Source: Ephemerocybe angulata (lineage: Eukaryota > Basidiomycota > Agaricomycetes > Agaricales > Psathyrellaceae). Taken from it: a stretch of 17,731 bases of DNA. Positions 1 through 10,051 of this stretch are shown one piece after another. The stretch covers positions 1-17,731 of the forward strand of contig JAACJK010000264.1 in assembly GCA_013368325.1 (NCBI GenBank). Direction: 5' to 3'. The translations under genes and the position numbers were made by a program. Each line of letters begins with the position of its first letter. Positions within the stretch are counted from its first letter, which is position 1. A model generated the notes under the pieces. It ran no database searches. It saw nothing but the letters and a program-made list of their open reading frames with translations, and had not been told where the DNA came from.

Positions 1-126
1 TTAGATTGAATGGCATGCAAGTTGACATCCAAGGGATGTTATACTCCTTCTCTTTCTGTTGAACTCCGTTCTGAGCTACCAGGAAGGTATTAACTGACGT
101 CGAGCGTGACTTTATCAATACGATAC

Positions 127-615
127 TTATGTGATTATAGACAGTAACTCAAATATCGAATGAAGGCAAAGGATAAAAGATATCATTTCGATGGTGACAG
201 GAAAAAGGTATTGAGGTAATGGAGGGTGGCTACAGGGTTCTTCAGTTTCAGAGAACTCCTCTTCGTCATCCTCCTCCGGCTCGTCCTCGGGCGGGTACAG
301 TTCGTTCTCCTCCGTGATGACAGTCAACGATTCCAGCCTTCTTTCCAGCTCCTCCAACCTCTCGTTCGCCAGTGCCAGCTTTTGCTCCGTGGCAGCTGTC
401 TTGGCTTCAGCGGCCTCCGCTCGAGCCTTGTTTCTCAACGCCTCAACGATAGATTCAACCTTGGCCTTACGGTCAGCGCGGACTAGACTGGTCATTGTCA
501 TGCTAACATCCTTATGAAAGGACGCGAGCGCAGCCGGAGCTTCAGCACGGAGCTTTGGGGACGAATAATGCGTGAAGGGAGTCCGAGCAGATGGATGCTG
601 CACGGCAACATACAT
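127..615 (-). CDS. Hypothetical acidic coiled-coil protein, possibly the 3' part of the gene to its right
   Basis: The open frame encodes 162 residues. Residues about 40-100 are rich in Ala, Glu, Lys and Leu with heptad-like spacing (for example LANERLEELERRLESL), which predicts a coiled coil. A strongly acidic run follows at about residues 105-127. The last ~25 residues are hydrophobic and look less like coding sequence. I do not recognise the family. It lies on the same strand as, and directly after, the Pro-rich gene at 850-1936. The sequence between them also has protein-like stretches in shifting frames, for example LIRNLVREHLHSIRLLD near 600-650. It could therefore be the C-terminal exon of one larger frameshifted gene. 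The first Met at 615 may be an internal codon. Confidence 0.45.
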   Translation of the reverse strand: MYVAVQHPSARTPFTHYSSPKLRAEAPAALASFHKDVSMTMTSLVRADRKAKVESIVEALRNKARAEAAEAKTAATEQKLALANERLEELERRLESLTVITEENELYPPEDEPEEDDEEEFSETEEPCSHPPLPQYLFPVTIEMISFILCLHSIFELLSIIT

Positions 616-849
616 CCAGCAACCTGATCGAATGGAGATGCTCTCGCACTAGGTTCCTTATTAGCTCATGAAATTAGGGTGCAATGATAGGAACGGTACG
701 AACGCGGGACATGAGGTCATGGACCCAACCGGAATAACACTTCGTCGCGCGGGCGTTATCCACAATTTCCGGAGCAATGGGCGCTTACGGGCCAAACCTA
801 AAGACAGGATGAAACAGGTCAGCACGATCGACAGAAAAAAAGAAGGGAC

Positions 850-1936
850 GCACCAGTTCCGGGCACCGCGACCCACTCCCTCAATCCAGTCGAAGATTGG
901 CTTCGCACCGGATGCATAGGCCCGTTCTTGGAGGCGGGTGCGGGAACTGTTCATCGAATCCTCGCGGGGGCGCTTTTGCCCATGCTGGGACACAGAGTCC
1001 ACATGGTCGTCAACGAGAGGCGTGGGACTAGTCGTTACAGAGGGGCGGGCTGTGATGTTACATCAGAGGTTTCAAGTTCGCCATCCGGGAGTGGGACTGC
1101 GCCGGCGGGCTCTGGCACAGCACATGCGGAGGCATGAGCCCAGCCTGTGTCGCAGGGACGGGGCTGTAATATCCTGTGTCGCAGGACGGGGCTGGAATAT
1201 CGTCGTCCAGAAGGAGAGATCGACGTTGTAGGCGTTACTCTGGGCCGTCAGAGGCGCACCACCGACGGTTGAAGGAGACTGGTCAGTTCCGGCAGGCGGT
1301 GCAGTAGCAGACGGAGGCGCGGTCCCGCAAGCCCATAGGAGGCGGGGTTGAAGAGCCGGGGTGCGACATTGGGGTATCTGATTGGGATGTTAGAATGTGC
1401 ACGCCGTCCGCGATTCGCGAAGGAAGAGCAACTTACACCCGGGAGGGAACTGATACACCGGAGCACTTGGAGTTCCAGGGGGTAGCTCTGAACTCCAGCA
1501 GGAGTTGCTGAGGGTGGGTTGAAGTTGAAGGCGTACGGGTTCACTGAGAGAGGTTTGATGGATCAGCAAAGGACAACGAGAACAACCTAATTCTAACTTA
1601 CTTTGTCCAAATTGAAATTGAGGGTACATCGGCACTACGAGGAAGGTATAAATTGATGATGAGATATTTAATGTGCACGGGCGCACCTTGTTGAGCTGCG
1701 AGTGCTGGACCTTGTTGGACAGCGAGTGTTGGATCGATGACTGGGTTCTGACCAGCGGGGGAGGCTATTGATAGCCTTTAGAGAGATATCCCGTACGCGA
1801 ATGCAAAACGTACACCTGCTTGAGCCTTGCGGCTGTGAGCACACTCAGTCAGGAGGGCTACCATCACATCGACGGCAGTGAAGCTTTTTGGCGGCTTCGG
1901 CTCTTTGGTTGGTTGTCGACGTTTGGAAGGAGCCAT
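850..1936 (-). CDS. Hypothetical Pro/Ala/Gln-rich, probably disordered protein; multi-exon and frameshifted
   Basis: The proposed start is the ATG at 1936 (MAPSKRRQPTKEPK...). Four introns have good signals and keep phase: 1765-1815, 1635-1686, 1544-1601 and one ending just before about 1381. The spliced 5' part reads through PGQ-rich segments such as MYPQFQFGQMNPYAFNFNPP. After about 1480 the Pro-rich sequence continues only by changing frame several times, near 1470, 1310-1340 and 1050. Each change fits one missing base in a C or G run. A further intron with a CTGAC branch point lies near 795-850, after a segment reading KPIFDWIEGVGRGARNW. A 29-bp tandem duplication lies inside at 1144-1200. 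I do not recognise the family. It may continue into the coiled-coil frame at 127-615. It is either a real gene damaged by sequence errors or a decaying gene. Confidence 0.4.
1144..1200. repeat. 29-bp tandem duplication, two copies
   Basis: The unit starting cctgtgtcgcagg and ending in gaatat/taatat occurs at 1144-1172 and again at 1173-1200. The second copy lacks one G in the GGG run and has one substitution. It lies inside the Pro-rich reading frame on the other strand. Confidence 0.85.
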
Positions 1937-2080
1937 GATGATGTTGAGTTGTCGTTGGCTAACGGTGCCAGGCTATATGGAGAGGGATGGGGTTCGAGCG
2001 AAAACAGCGGGTGCCCATGAGACGACCCTGGAACGATCCCACATGACTCCTGCCTTCTCCCTTGTATCATCGTTCCCCAT

Positions 2081-2359
2081 GTGAGCCCATGTGAGCCCAT
2101 GCGCCTTGATAAGATTGGATTGAGGCCCGCGCCGGGTGCTGAATTGGAAATGACGCGCTAAGCACGACCAAAGCACGACGGTGAGCCCATGCGCCTTGAT
2201 GAGACTGGATTAAGACCCCCACTTGGAGACGATGGGTGCCGAATTGCAAATAACTTGCCTAAGCCAGCCGGTGACCCATGTGCCTCGCATGGAGCGGATT
2301 AAGGCCCCAAATATGTATTTGGATCGATGGGTGCTGAGCGCTGAATCGGAAACAAGGCT
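2081..2359. repeat. Three tandem 90-bp repeats upstream of the transposase
   Basis: Copies begin at 2091, 2181 and 2271, a spacing of exactly 90 bp. Each starts with GTGAGCCCATGCGCCTTGAT or a close variant, then has a GGATTRAGGCCC-like block and a GGGTGCTGAATTGGAAA-like block. An extra GTGAGCCCAT precedes the first copy at 2081. Divergence rises toward copy 3, which lies about 60 bp before the transposase start. The copies could be subterminal repeats or promoter elements of the mobile element, or an unrelated minisatellite. No terminal inverted repeat was identified. Confidence 0.85.
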
Positions 2360-2416
2360 CATAAACACACGACACTTTTACCCCCACCCCAAGGCATTGC
2401 TTTCTAGCTCACCAAT

Positions 2417-5400
2417 ATGGCCACGAGAAAGAAACGAAGGCGTAAAGATGAAGATGACCTTGACGATGAGGCTCAGCATTCGTTCCCTAGTGAGCTCCTG
2501 GAGGCCGTGGCGGAAACTTCTTACTGGACATCCCCAACGAAACCTCAGCGAATTTTCGAAGAGGCAAAGAGCCCTAGAAAGCGCGTTGTAAAGAAGGTTC
2601 TTGCTCAATCATCGCAGACCGCTGGGGCTTTCAAAGAGGATGATGAGGGTGCTTGGACACAAGAGGTGCCGTCAAGTCAAGCTACGGGCGCCAGTGGCAT
2701 CGAGGACGGTGGGACAATATCGGACGTTGTGCCCGACCAAGCGCCGGACGACGGTGATTTCGGCTCTTGGGTCGGCTCGGAAGTAATTGATCCAGACCTT
2801 GGGTGGATCGGCGAAGACGACGACTTCGAAGACTATGTTGACGCCGTAACCTCACATGTCGCGGGTATAGCCACCTTCATACCTCTCTATTCGTTGTTCA
2901 GGGATGGGATTCTAACAAGAGGCAGACCACGGTAAGTGTCGTATCTGATTTAGTTTGCTTTAATACTTGACATTGACTCCACCTAAGGATGCGTGGTATC
3001 ATATGCGATTCCAAACCTCCGATGTAGGACAGCTCGACACCGGGTGCACCTGCCCTAAAGCTCTTACCGCAACCTCTGTGTGCACAGGCGGTACTTTCAG
3101 GACTATGAGGTCGAGAGTATCATTCTCGAGAAGAATGCCGAAGGAACCGAGGACAGGGATGTTGCAGGTGATAAGGATAGGACAGGTAAGCTACTTAACT
3201 TACCTCTTCAGTAATGAAATAGCATTGTAACGATGGACTCATCACCCCCGGCAGCGACGCTCTTCTCCCGCCGCATCCTAGGACGCCATCGTTTGGAAAG
3301 CTTGTACTCCGTTCAGTCGATGTCGTCCTCCGAGCTCAAAGGCCGAGCGATCGTCAGTAATATCCTTTCCCGTTCGGAATCGACCTGGAATGCTCCAAGG
3401 ACACGGACTTCTATCATGCTATCATATAAACAAGGCCAGAGAGCGGTACCCAGACGTCCAGAAGATGAAATCGAAGATTTGGAGGACTTTGTAGACTCAA
3501 GCCTCGACTCACTCTCTATAGGCGAACTTGGTCAGTTCCTGTGATCTGAACTATCTTGTGGGATGACGCTGATCTATCCTCAGCTCGCGGACCCGGTACC
3601 ACAGTATCCTATCTGCCAATACATCCACCGTTCTGGGCGCGAATCCCGTCCGACCCCAAGCTCTATTCCGATCCCCCTCCTGCCCGGACACCCCCAGATG
3701 GCCCATTCCCTCTTCAAGCCGATTCCTCCTGCAACTGTGGAACAACGCGACCTTCTTCAATAGGGATGGGCTGAAAAAAACGAAGCGTTGCAAGTTGTAC
3801 ACCCTGCTAACGGTTCATGACGTCGAGATTGAGGTTCAAGTCTGCCCCGTTTGTCCTTCCGTCCGGCGAAAGCGAATCGGCCCTGATCTGCGCGCACATG
3901 GCATATTCAATTTCAACAATTCTGCCCTTGTCTCCCACGAGCTACTTGACGAATACACCAGCTGCTTTACCTCCTCAGAGACGCCCTTTACCGCCTGGTA
4001 TACGCAATTGTCAAGACGCTATCTCCTTTCTGGAAAAGAGTTCATGGGCGACGACCTCTTTCGCGCCGTATGGTTCGCATACGTCTCCCTCCAGAAGTTC
4101 GACAACGACATGTCCTGTACGGTCTGCGGACCATCACCCGAGACGGTCATCTGGGATGGAATCACCTTAGCCTTTGGCCGGAAGCATCTCAGTGGTTCAC
4201 TTCGCCCACCAACGTTTACGATGCCAGATTCCGTTCGGCGCCCTAACGTAAAGTACAAACCAAAGCAGCAACTCTTGCCCCTGGCGACATTACGACGGCG
4301 TTTCCGAGCCACGATGGAGCGGCCCACGCATCCCGACCGCATCGAGGATGGGGAAGAAGAAGGCGGTGTTGATGGCGCAAAATCTCCTTCGAAGAAATCG
4401 CGAGCCAAACCCAAGGCGAAGAAGGGTGGTACTGCGTCAAACCCCGACACTCCGTCGAAGCGGGCACAGGCCATCCCCGAGACATCCACCCTTCGCTATC
4501 TCCCATGAAACCGCAGGCTAACTCCGCGGCGATCTCGCTATCAACTGTGGCGGTCTCTACTGAAGCAACTGGTGCAACAGAAGGCACTCTCGAAGACGCA
4601 GGACCGACACCACTTCCCGCCACCAATCCAAATGAGAACCTCCGACGTCGACAGGCTTTGTTAGTGGAAGACTACTTGGAGAAGGTGGACTCGGTGACTG
4701 AAGACATGAGAAAGGAATGTCCCGCCTTAGCGCAGCTATATACGATGCATTACGGCCGTGCAGCCTTTTGGTCAGGGCACAAACCTCCTGCCGTCATAAA
4801 GAACTTGTTCCGACAGGTACGCCCATTCTCTGGTCATGTGGACCCTGCTTACGACAACATAGATCGCCGCCGAGGAATCTGTGCTACAACTCGTCAACTA
4901 CACGGCACTGCTCAAGCTTAGGGAGTTTGTGGCGAAGCCAGACGTTAACGTGGCCTATAAGCTGAGGCCCATACCTTCCCTGAACAAGGTTATAAATCAC
5001 AGCGACGTAGATCTTGCTGATCTCTTGGGAGTGATGACCTGGATTGAAAAGAAGGCGCGTGCTACTCTCAAAGCACTGATCGTTGAACCGCCGCTGCCAC
5101 CGCCCAACATACATATCCTCCCGAATGATCATCTGGATTGGATAACGGTACATCCTCTTTTGCCCTCGCCCCCATTCACCTCTAACTGACTAAATTTCGA
5201 CAGACTGGTTGCTTTTATAGCATGCCCATAATACGGCATCGCCCGCTTTATCCGTCACTGAAAGAGAACCAAGAAGAACAGGCATCAGGCCAGCAACGTG
5301 GGGATCGATGCGGGAAGTATTACTCTCAATATGGAGAACGACGATTAACTGGGGTATCATGGTATGCTGGTGTTCGCACAGCATTTGTTACGGGTTCCAT

Positions 5401-5793
5401 TGTATCCCCAAAGCCGAAGGTCGTGACGATGTCTTCTCAGCAATGGTGACTCGATGGCCGACAGCTCCCAAAATCGTCATCTACGACTTTGCATGCGCCT
5501 TGGGTCCCTACTGCTTGCTGCGCGAGCCTATGTTTTTTGCAAATACCCTCTTTGCCATTGACATCTTTCATGCCACAGGTCACAGCAAATGTAGCCCTGC
5601 AGCATTCCTATCCGAGTATATGAATGTGGACACCAAGCTCGAATACATCAATTCGAGCGCGGCCGAATGCGGCAATGGAGCACTTAGGAGGATTCGAAAA
5701 TCGGTCAGCTATATGGGACAGAAGAGGGCTATTATATATACAAAGGTCTTCCTTTCTGTATGGAATAGGCTGAAGATCTTGAAAATAGACTAG
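2417..5793 (+). CDS. KDZ-family transposase with SWIM-like zinc finger and cysteine clusters, frameshifted
   Basis: This resembles the large fungal proteins of the Kyakuja-Dileera-Zisupton (KDZ) group, predicted cut-and-paste transposases acting in the nucleus. The basic/acidic N-terminus (MATRKKRRRKDEDD) is followed by a SWIM-like finger split by a frame change near 3075: CTCPKAL in one frame, CVHRRYFQDYE in the next. A cysteine-cluster region follows, with CPVCPSVRRKR, HELLDEYTSCFTSSETPF and CTVCGPSPETVIWDG. The C-terminal catalytic region has YDFACALGPYC, then DIFHATGHSKCSPAAF and NSSAAECGNGALRRIRKS, so the expected D, H/C and E positions are present. Likely introns are 2932-2987, 3186-3254, 3531-3583, 4817-4862 and 5148-5203. 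The frame changes near 2931-2990, 3075, 3360-3480, 3745, 4502 and 5352. Most fit one missing base. As read, the copy would not make a full protein, but sequence error is possible. Confidence 0.88.
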
Positions 5794-5837
5794 CATTTAT
5801 GGTGGCTTAACTGCCCTATCAATTTGTGAGGCCAGTA

Positions 5838-7570
5838 GTTATGTTTACAGAAGCAGTGATCTGACGATCCACGGAGGTGAACGAACGCAAGCTCAATACT
5901 CAGGGACCTATGTCTCCAGAGGCATAGAAGGGCTGATGTTCGATTGGGGAGGAGGTACAAATGAGAAACTGGAGTGTCCAATGTCAGCAGAAGCATTGCT
6001 GATGGGAGGATTGAGGACGCACCCTCCGTTGGTTGTAGAGACATCGGCTTCGCGCTGAGAATCGACGGAGCCCGATGGCTACCTACCTAGGTCAGTTGCA
6101 CACTTTTGGAAGGCCATGCAATGTTGTTGGATTTGCTGTGAGTGTAACTTCGTTGGTGCAAGATTGATCACGCCCCAATGGCATCCTTCGGTCGTCCTGC
6201 AGAGCTTCTTCCCAACAACATTCCATTTGCCGTCACGGATGGGCTTGTTAAACTATGAGGGAAACTACCACGGTCTCGCACAGATAAGACACCGTACCAT
6301 TGGTGGAGAACCGCGAAACTCGATTAGCGGGGGTTGCATCTAAGTGGTGTCAACGTCCATCGGTTGACCTGCATCCCAGCCGATATCAAGGACTCCGACG
6401 CTTGATAGGTCTCAGGGTCGAAAACCTAACCATCTCGCGAGCTGCCACCTCCGGCAGCGCTTTCTTAAAAAGTTGGTTGGATTCGATGTTGTGGAGGAGA
6501 CACAAATGAAAAACTGGAGTGTCCAATGTCAGCAGAAGCATCGGCGATGGGAGGATGGAGAACGCACCCTCCGTTGGTTGTAGAGACATCGCAGGCCCGA
6601 TAGATGCCGCCCTATGTCTACTGAAGCAGTGTAAGGGCGTCACGCGCTTATGGAGGGAATGCAGCCCGGAAAATGAGCGTCCATTGTCAGGAGAGGCATC
6701 GGTGATGGGAGAATCGAGAACGCACCTTCCGTTGGTTGTAGAGACATCGCAGGCCCGATAGACGGCGCCCTATGTCTACTGAAGCGCTGTAAATGCGTCG
6801 CGCGCTTATGGAGGGAATGCAGCCCAGAAAATGAGCGTCCATTGTCAGGAGAAGCATCGGTGATAGGAGGATCGAGAACGCACCTTCCGTTGGTTGTAGA
6901 GACATCGCAGGACCGATAGACGGCGCCCTATGTCTACTGAAGCGCTGTAAAGGCGTCGCGCGCTTATGGAGGGAATGCAGCCCGGGTAATGCGCGTCCAA
7001 TGTTGGCAGAAACATTGCTGATAGGAGGATCCAGAACGCACCCTCCGTTGGTTGTGGAAACATCGGGGCTTCGCGTGGTTGTGGAGGAAATGCAGCAGCG
7101 AAACCGCCGCCCAATGTCAGCAGATGCATTGCTGAAGCGAGGATGGAGAACGCACCGACCATTGGTTGTAGAGACATCGCAGGCTCGATAGACGGCGCCC
7201 TATATCTACTGAAGCAGCGTAAGGGTGTCGCGCGCTTATGGAGGGAATGCAGCCCGGATAATGAGCGTCCAATGTCGGCAGAAACATCGGTGATGGGAGG
7301 ATCGAGGACGCGCCTTCCGTTGGTTGTAGAGACATCGCAGGCCCGATAGACGGCGCCCTTAGCGCCGTTGCTTGTAGAAACACTGCGGAGGTGGTCCGTA
7401 TCGTGGACCGTATCACCTGGATAACCGGGAGCTCAATCCAGCATGCCATGTCTACACATGCAGCTATGTCTACAGATGCACCGAACTTTGGATGAGTGTT
7501 TAAGGAAGTATTCGAGGTGTCCACGGTCACCGGAAGCTTTGCTGAGGGATGGATGGGAGCGCACTCATCT
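5838..7570. repeat. Satellite-like tandem array with 158-bp period
   Basis: The landmark ccgttggttgtagagacatc recurs at 6571, 6729, 6887, 7045, 7159 (one base changed) and 7317. The spacings are 158, 158, 158, 114 and 158 bp. An earlier copy lies at 6026. The linked landmark gtccaatgtcagcag lies 50 bp upstream of each. Degenerate copies extend the array left to about 5838 and right to about 7570. Within a unit, the blocks tatgtctactgaagcagtg and caatgtcagcagaagcatt look related, so the 158-bp unit may be an old dimer of roughly 70+88 bp. Open frames crossing the array on both strands reflect the repeat and do not look like genes. Confidence 0.9.
6050..6480. other. Non-repeat segment interrupting the 158-bp array
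   Basis: Between the array copies at 6026 and 6571 lies about 430 bp with no clear match to the 158-bp unit. The flanking copies share the same ~35-bp lead-in (around tacaaatgagaaactggag at 5956 and cacaaatgaaaaactggag at 6501), as if a segment was inserted or a stretch of units diverged. I recognise no gene in it. Confidence 0.5.
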
Positions 7571-7850
7571 CATCGTGAAGTACTGCTGGGATGGGATTCT
7601 AGACGGAAAGGACCCAGTGGGATACACCTACAGACCATTTGACAGTATGGTACGCGATTGAGCCAAGCATTGGCCCACCTGCGACAGGATATAGCAGAAA
7701 GGGCAAAGGCCAAGGTATGGCCTATTGAGCGGGCATAGCCAAAAAGGGTGCAGGCATCACTTTTTACATCTTACATAATCATCCTCGCCGGTGAGGATGA
7801 CCATCATCCTTCCCGGTTAGGTGCGTGTGGACCATCATCCGGTTTGTCGG
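7571..7850. other. Junction between satellite array and truncated lipase
   Basis: No convincing gene was seen here. It holds a near-perfect 22-bp palindrome at 7779-7800 (TCATCCTC and GAGGATGA around a GCCGGT core) and two direct copies of gaccatcatcc at about 7799 and 7829. The homology break of the lipase lies at its right edge. These short repeats may mark a rearrangement or an element end. Confidence 0.4.
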
Positions 7851-7878
7851 TTATCTGAGAGTTAGCTTCCGGCGCGGA

Positions 7879-8528
7879 TCATACTCCATCAACGAACCTG
7901 AAATCCCAGAACTTTGTGGTGTTGGGGCCATGGTGGATGGATTTCTTCGAGTACTTGTTCCCGCTGGGAGGTAATTTAGGGACAATTGCGTGGTCAGAGA
8001 GCAAACAAGGGTAGCGCACCGATTATTTCCAAACCAGACATCATAACCTTGTTCTACTAGGACGAAGGCAAGGCAACGCTGAGGCTCAGTTATGCACACC
8101 CAGACCTCGCTGTTCATCAACAAGCCGTGGTGAAGGTATACTACAGGCTTTCCTGTGCTGTGTCCGGGGTTGGTGTTTTTCTCCCCGCGCTTCGAGGACA
8201 GGCGGTGGAGCCCCAGTAGGTACCCGTCTTTCGTTAGAACGACGTGTTCCTCGTGGGTGTAGCCCTGAATGCGACAGAGGTCCTCGAAGTCGGTTGCATT
8301 GAGTACTTTTTCCGCCGCTTCTTTCTCCTCTGTCCCGACTTTTGGGTTGAAACCGCTGAATACGTGAAACAAGGCCCGCGAGCGTTTATAGAACCAGCCA
8401 ATGACGGGTTTGGGTAGGCAGAGAATTATTAGATGGAGTATTGACTCAATAACGAGAGCGAAACCGCCCAAGACAAGGGCGACATAGTCGTGCGATGAGA
8501 GTCTACCGAGCAGGGGTAGGCGAGGCAT
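7879..8528 (-). pseudogene. Steryl ester hydrolase/triacylglycerol lipase-like gene, 3'-truncated
   Basis: The N-terminus has a hydrophobic anchor (about residues 14-40: YVALVLGGFALVIESILHLI), as in membrane-bound fungal TGL1/YEH-type acid lipases, which hydrolyse steryl esters at lipid droplets or membranes. Next comes the lipase-associated region, with GYTHEEHVVLTKDGYLLGLH, then the oxyanion-hole motif YLHHGLL and GYDVWFGNNR. An intron at 7964-8019 joins in phase to RGNKYSKKSIHHGPNTTKFWDF, again family-typical. Homology then stops: the frame ends at 7879. The GxSxG nucleophile elbow and the catalytic Asp and His, normally another ~200 residues, are absent. A sequence like an intron end (CTAACTCTCAG) lies just after the last exon, so the break may fall in or near an intron. 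The product should be catalytically inactive. Confidence 0.85.
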
Positions 8529-8651
8529 AGTGAGAGTAGGAGACAGAAAGCATTATGGAGGTCAATTCTGGGTGGGGAAATCATATGCCTCCACAATGGC
8601 ACCATAAATGGACAGATAGCCCCTAACCAGGCGTAACCTCCAACTCCCATC
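8529..8651. promoter_or_regulatory. Short divergent promoter region
   Basis: Only 123 bp separate the start of the truncated lipase (minus) from the start of the membrane protein (plus), so both probably share this region. No specific binding site was recognised. Confidence 0.5.
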
Positions 8652-10012
8652 ATGGCTTTCTCTATCAGGAAGCCTCGGCGGTCTCTGCTGTCTCTACTCC
8701 TCGCCTTCTTACTTTACCTCACTCTTATGGGGCTAAAAGCTGTGAAGGACTCCAACGATGCGGTGGTAACATCAATTGACCGTTTCATTGCGGGGGAGAT
8801 ACAAGCTTTCGTCAGGTCAATGCCCTCGCCGAAACGACATTTCGCCACCAGGATGCAGGACATGGCCAATTGCGGCATCTCTAAGAATGGGCTTCATCTC
8901 CCCGCAGACTCCAAGTCTCTGTCGAATGACCGCTGCTCAGCATACTCGCCATCTTGGGATCTCGTACCACATGCGTCAACGCGTATCTGCGAACACCTTG
9001 CTGGAAAGCGTATCCTCTTCGTCGGCCCTTTGACCACCTATCATCTGCACACGCTATGGCTCGATACCCTAGAACATCACGAAGGCCACTCTCTTTACTG
9101 TCCAGGTCCTGAATACTGCACCTTTCACCATATCTGCATCCCTGGTCGGAACTCATCGTCGTACTTGGAGGGGCGGAAGCAAATATTCCCTAAGAACAAC
9201 GAGCTTAGGGAAACGCACTCGGCGATCCTTCAATACGCTCTGTCTACATCCTTGGTCGCCCATCCCGACAAATCTCATGAACTTTACACTCGACCTATCG
9301 TGGACCCAAGGACTGGTATCAGAATGCGCAATTACTATTGGCTTAGGAAAGCTCAGAAGGCCAATATCTTGATTCTCAGCCAAGCACCTATCTCAGCACC
9401 TCCTAGCACATATGTACACCACTCTAGGAGAGACAAAAAGGGGATTTTGCGCAACATATTCTTCGGTCCGTGGACAGCGTCAAGGCTCGGCCAAGAACTC
9501 GCCGCTCTTGCCTTCAATGCAACAATGTCCGTCTTCTTACCCTCGCTCAGGGAAGCACTTCTTGCCATCCAAGCAGACAACCAAACACGGAATAGTCTGA
9601 TAATCTGGCACGGTCACTGGGCTCTTGATCCAAGCTGCACTAATTCTGGCCTCCCTAAGCACGTTCCCGAATCCCCCAAGCTTGGACCCCAAAGAGAGAC
9701 TCTGTTGACCCCTGGTCGTATTACTACAACATACAAGGTAAGCTTTGCCATTCTCCATCTGAGCTCCATTGACAAGGATCTACTATTCTTCTAGTCCATA
9801 TCCAGGACCGCATGTTACCCAAGATCCTTCCACACTTCAACGTCCTATATCTCCCTATCTCCCTATCGTCCGAAGGTGCCCTTTCCCCATCTTCTCAGGA
9901 CCACCATAAAGACTGCATCCGACGCCCGAAAAAGACTCTGGAAGATGTCTTTTTCAGCGGGATTTACAATATACTCGAACACTCCAGTTTCTCACCGGCC
10001 GGTAGACGGTAG
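8652..10012 (+). CDS. Conserved fungal type II membrane protein of unknown function
   Basis: A short basic N-terminus (MAFSIRKPRRS) is followed by one hydrophobic segment at about residues 12-28 (LLSLLLAFLLYLTLMGL), which suggests a type II membrane or Golgi-type protein. The lumenal part holds LAGKRILFVGPLTTYHLHTL and a Cys-rich stretch HSLYCPGPEYCTFHHICIPG. The FVG block resembles the first block of SGNH/PC-esterase-like (TBL-type) polysaccharide-modifying proteins, but I cannot confirm a catalytic triad. An intron at 9738-9794 fits only if one base is missing in the C5 run at 9673-9677. The frame then reads DPWSYYYNIQVHIQDRMLPK across the splice and ends at 10012, giving 434 codons. Without that correction the frame runs into the intron and stops at 9794. 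It converges on the IMPACT gene with about a 39-bp gap. Confidence 0.78.
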
Positions 10013-10051
10013 TGGAGTACGCTAATAATAAGTAGTCGGCTTGAGCAGCGA

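Larger units (their letters stand above)
2081..5793 (+). mobile_element. Putative KDZ-family DNA transposon (boundaries unknown)
   Basis: The core is the KDZ-type transposase gene at 2417-5793, preceded by the 90-bp repeats. I could not find paired terminal inverted repeats or a target-site duplication, so the limits are nominal. The right end could instead lie in or beyond the 158-bp array that begins about 45 bp after the transposase stop. Confidence 0.35.

Noticed and set aside
840..900. Apparent transmembrane segment (CVPSFFLSIVLTCFILSLGL) in a minus-strand frame at 661-1002
   Set aside because: The stretch begins with GTGCGT and ends with a CTGAC branch point and TTTAG, so it reads best as a translated intron.
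6386..7530. Series of minus-strand frames starting MSLQPTEGAF and plus-strand frames ending LVVETSQAR
   Set aside because: They recur with the 158-bp repeat, are short, change frame between copies and have no gene-like start or splice context.
5838..7570. CRISPR-like repeat array
   Set aside because: The units are long and repeat along their full length, with no distinct short repeats and unique spacers, and the DNA is eukaryotic.
8881..9758. Opposite-strand frames inside the membrane protein gene
   Set aside because: They overlap a well-supported coding exon and show no conserved motif.
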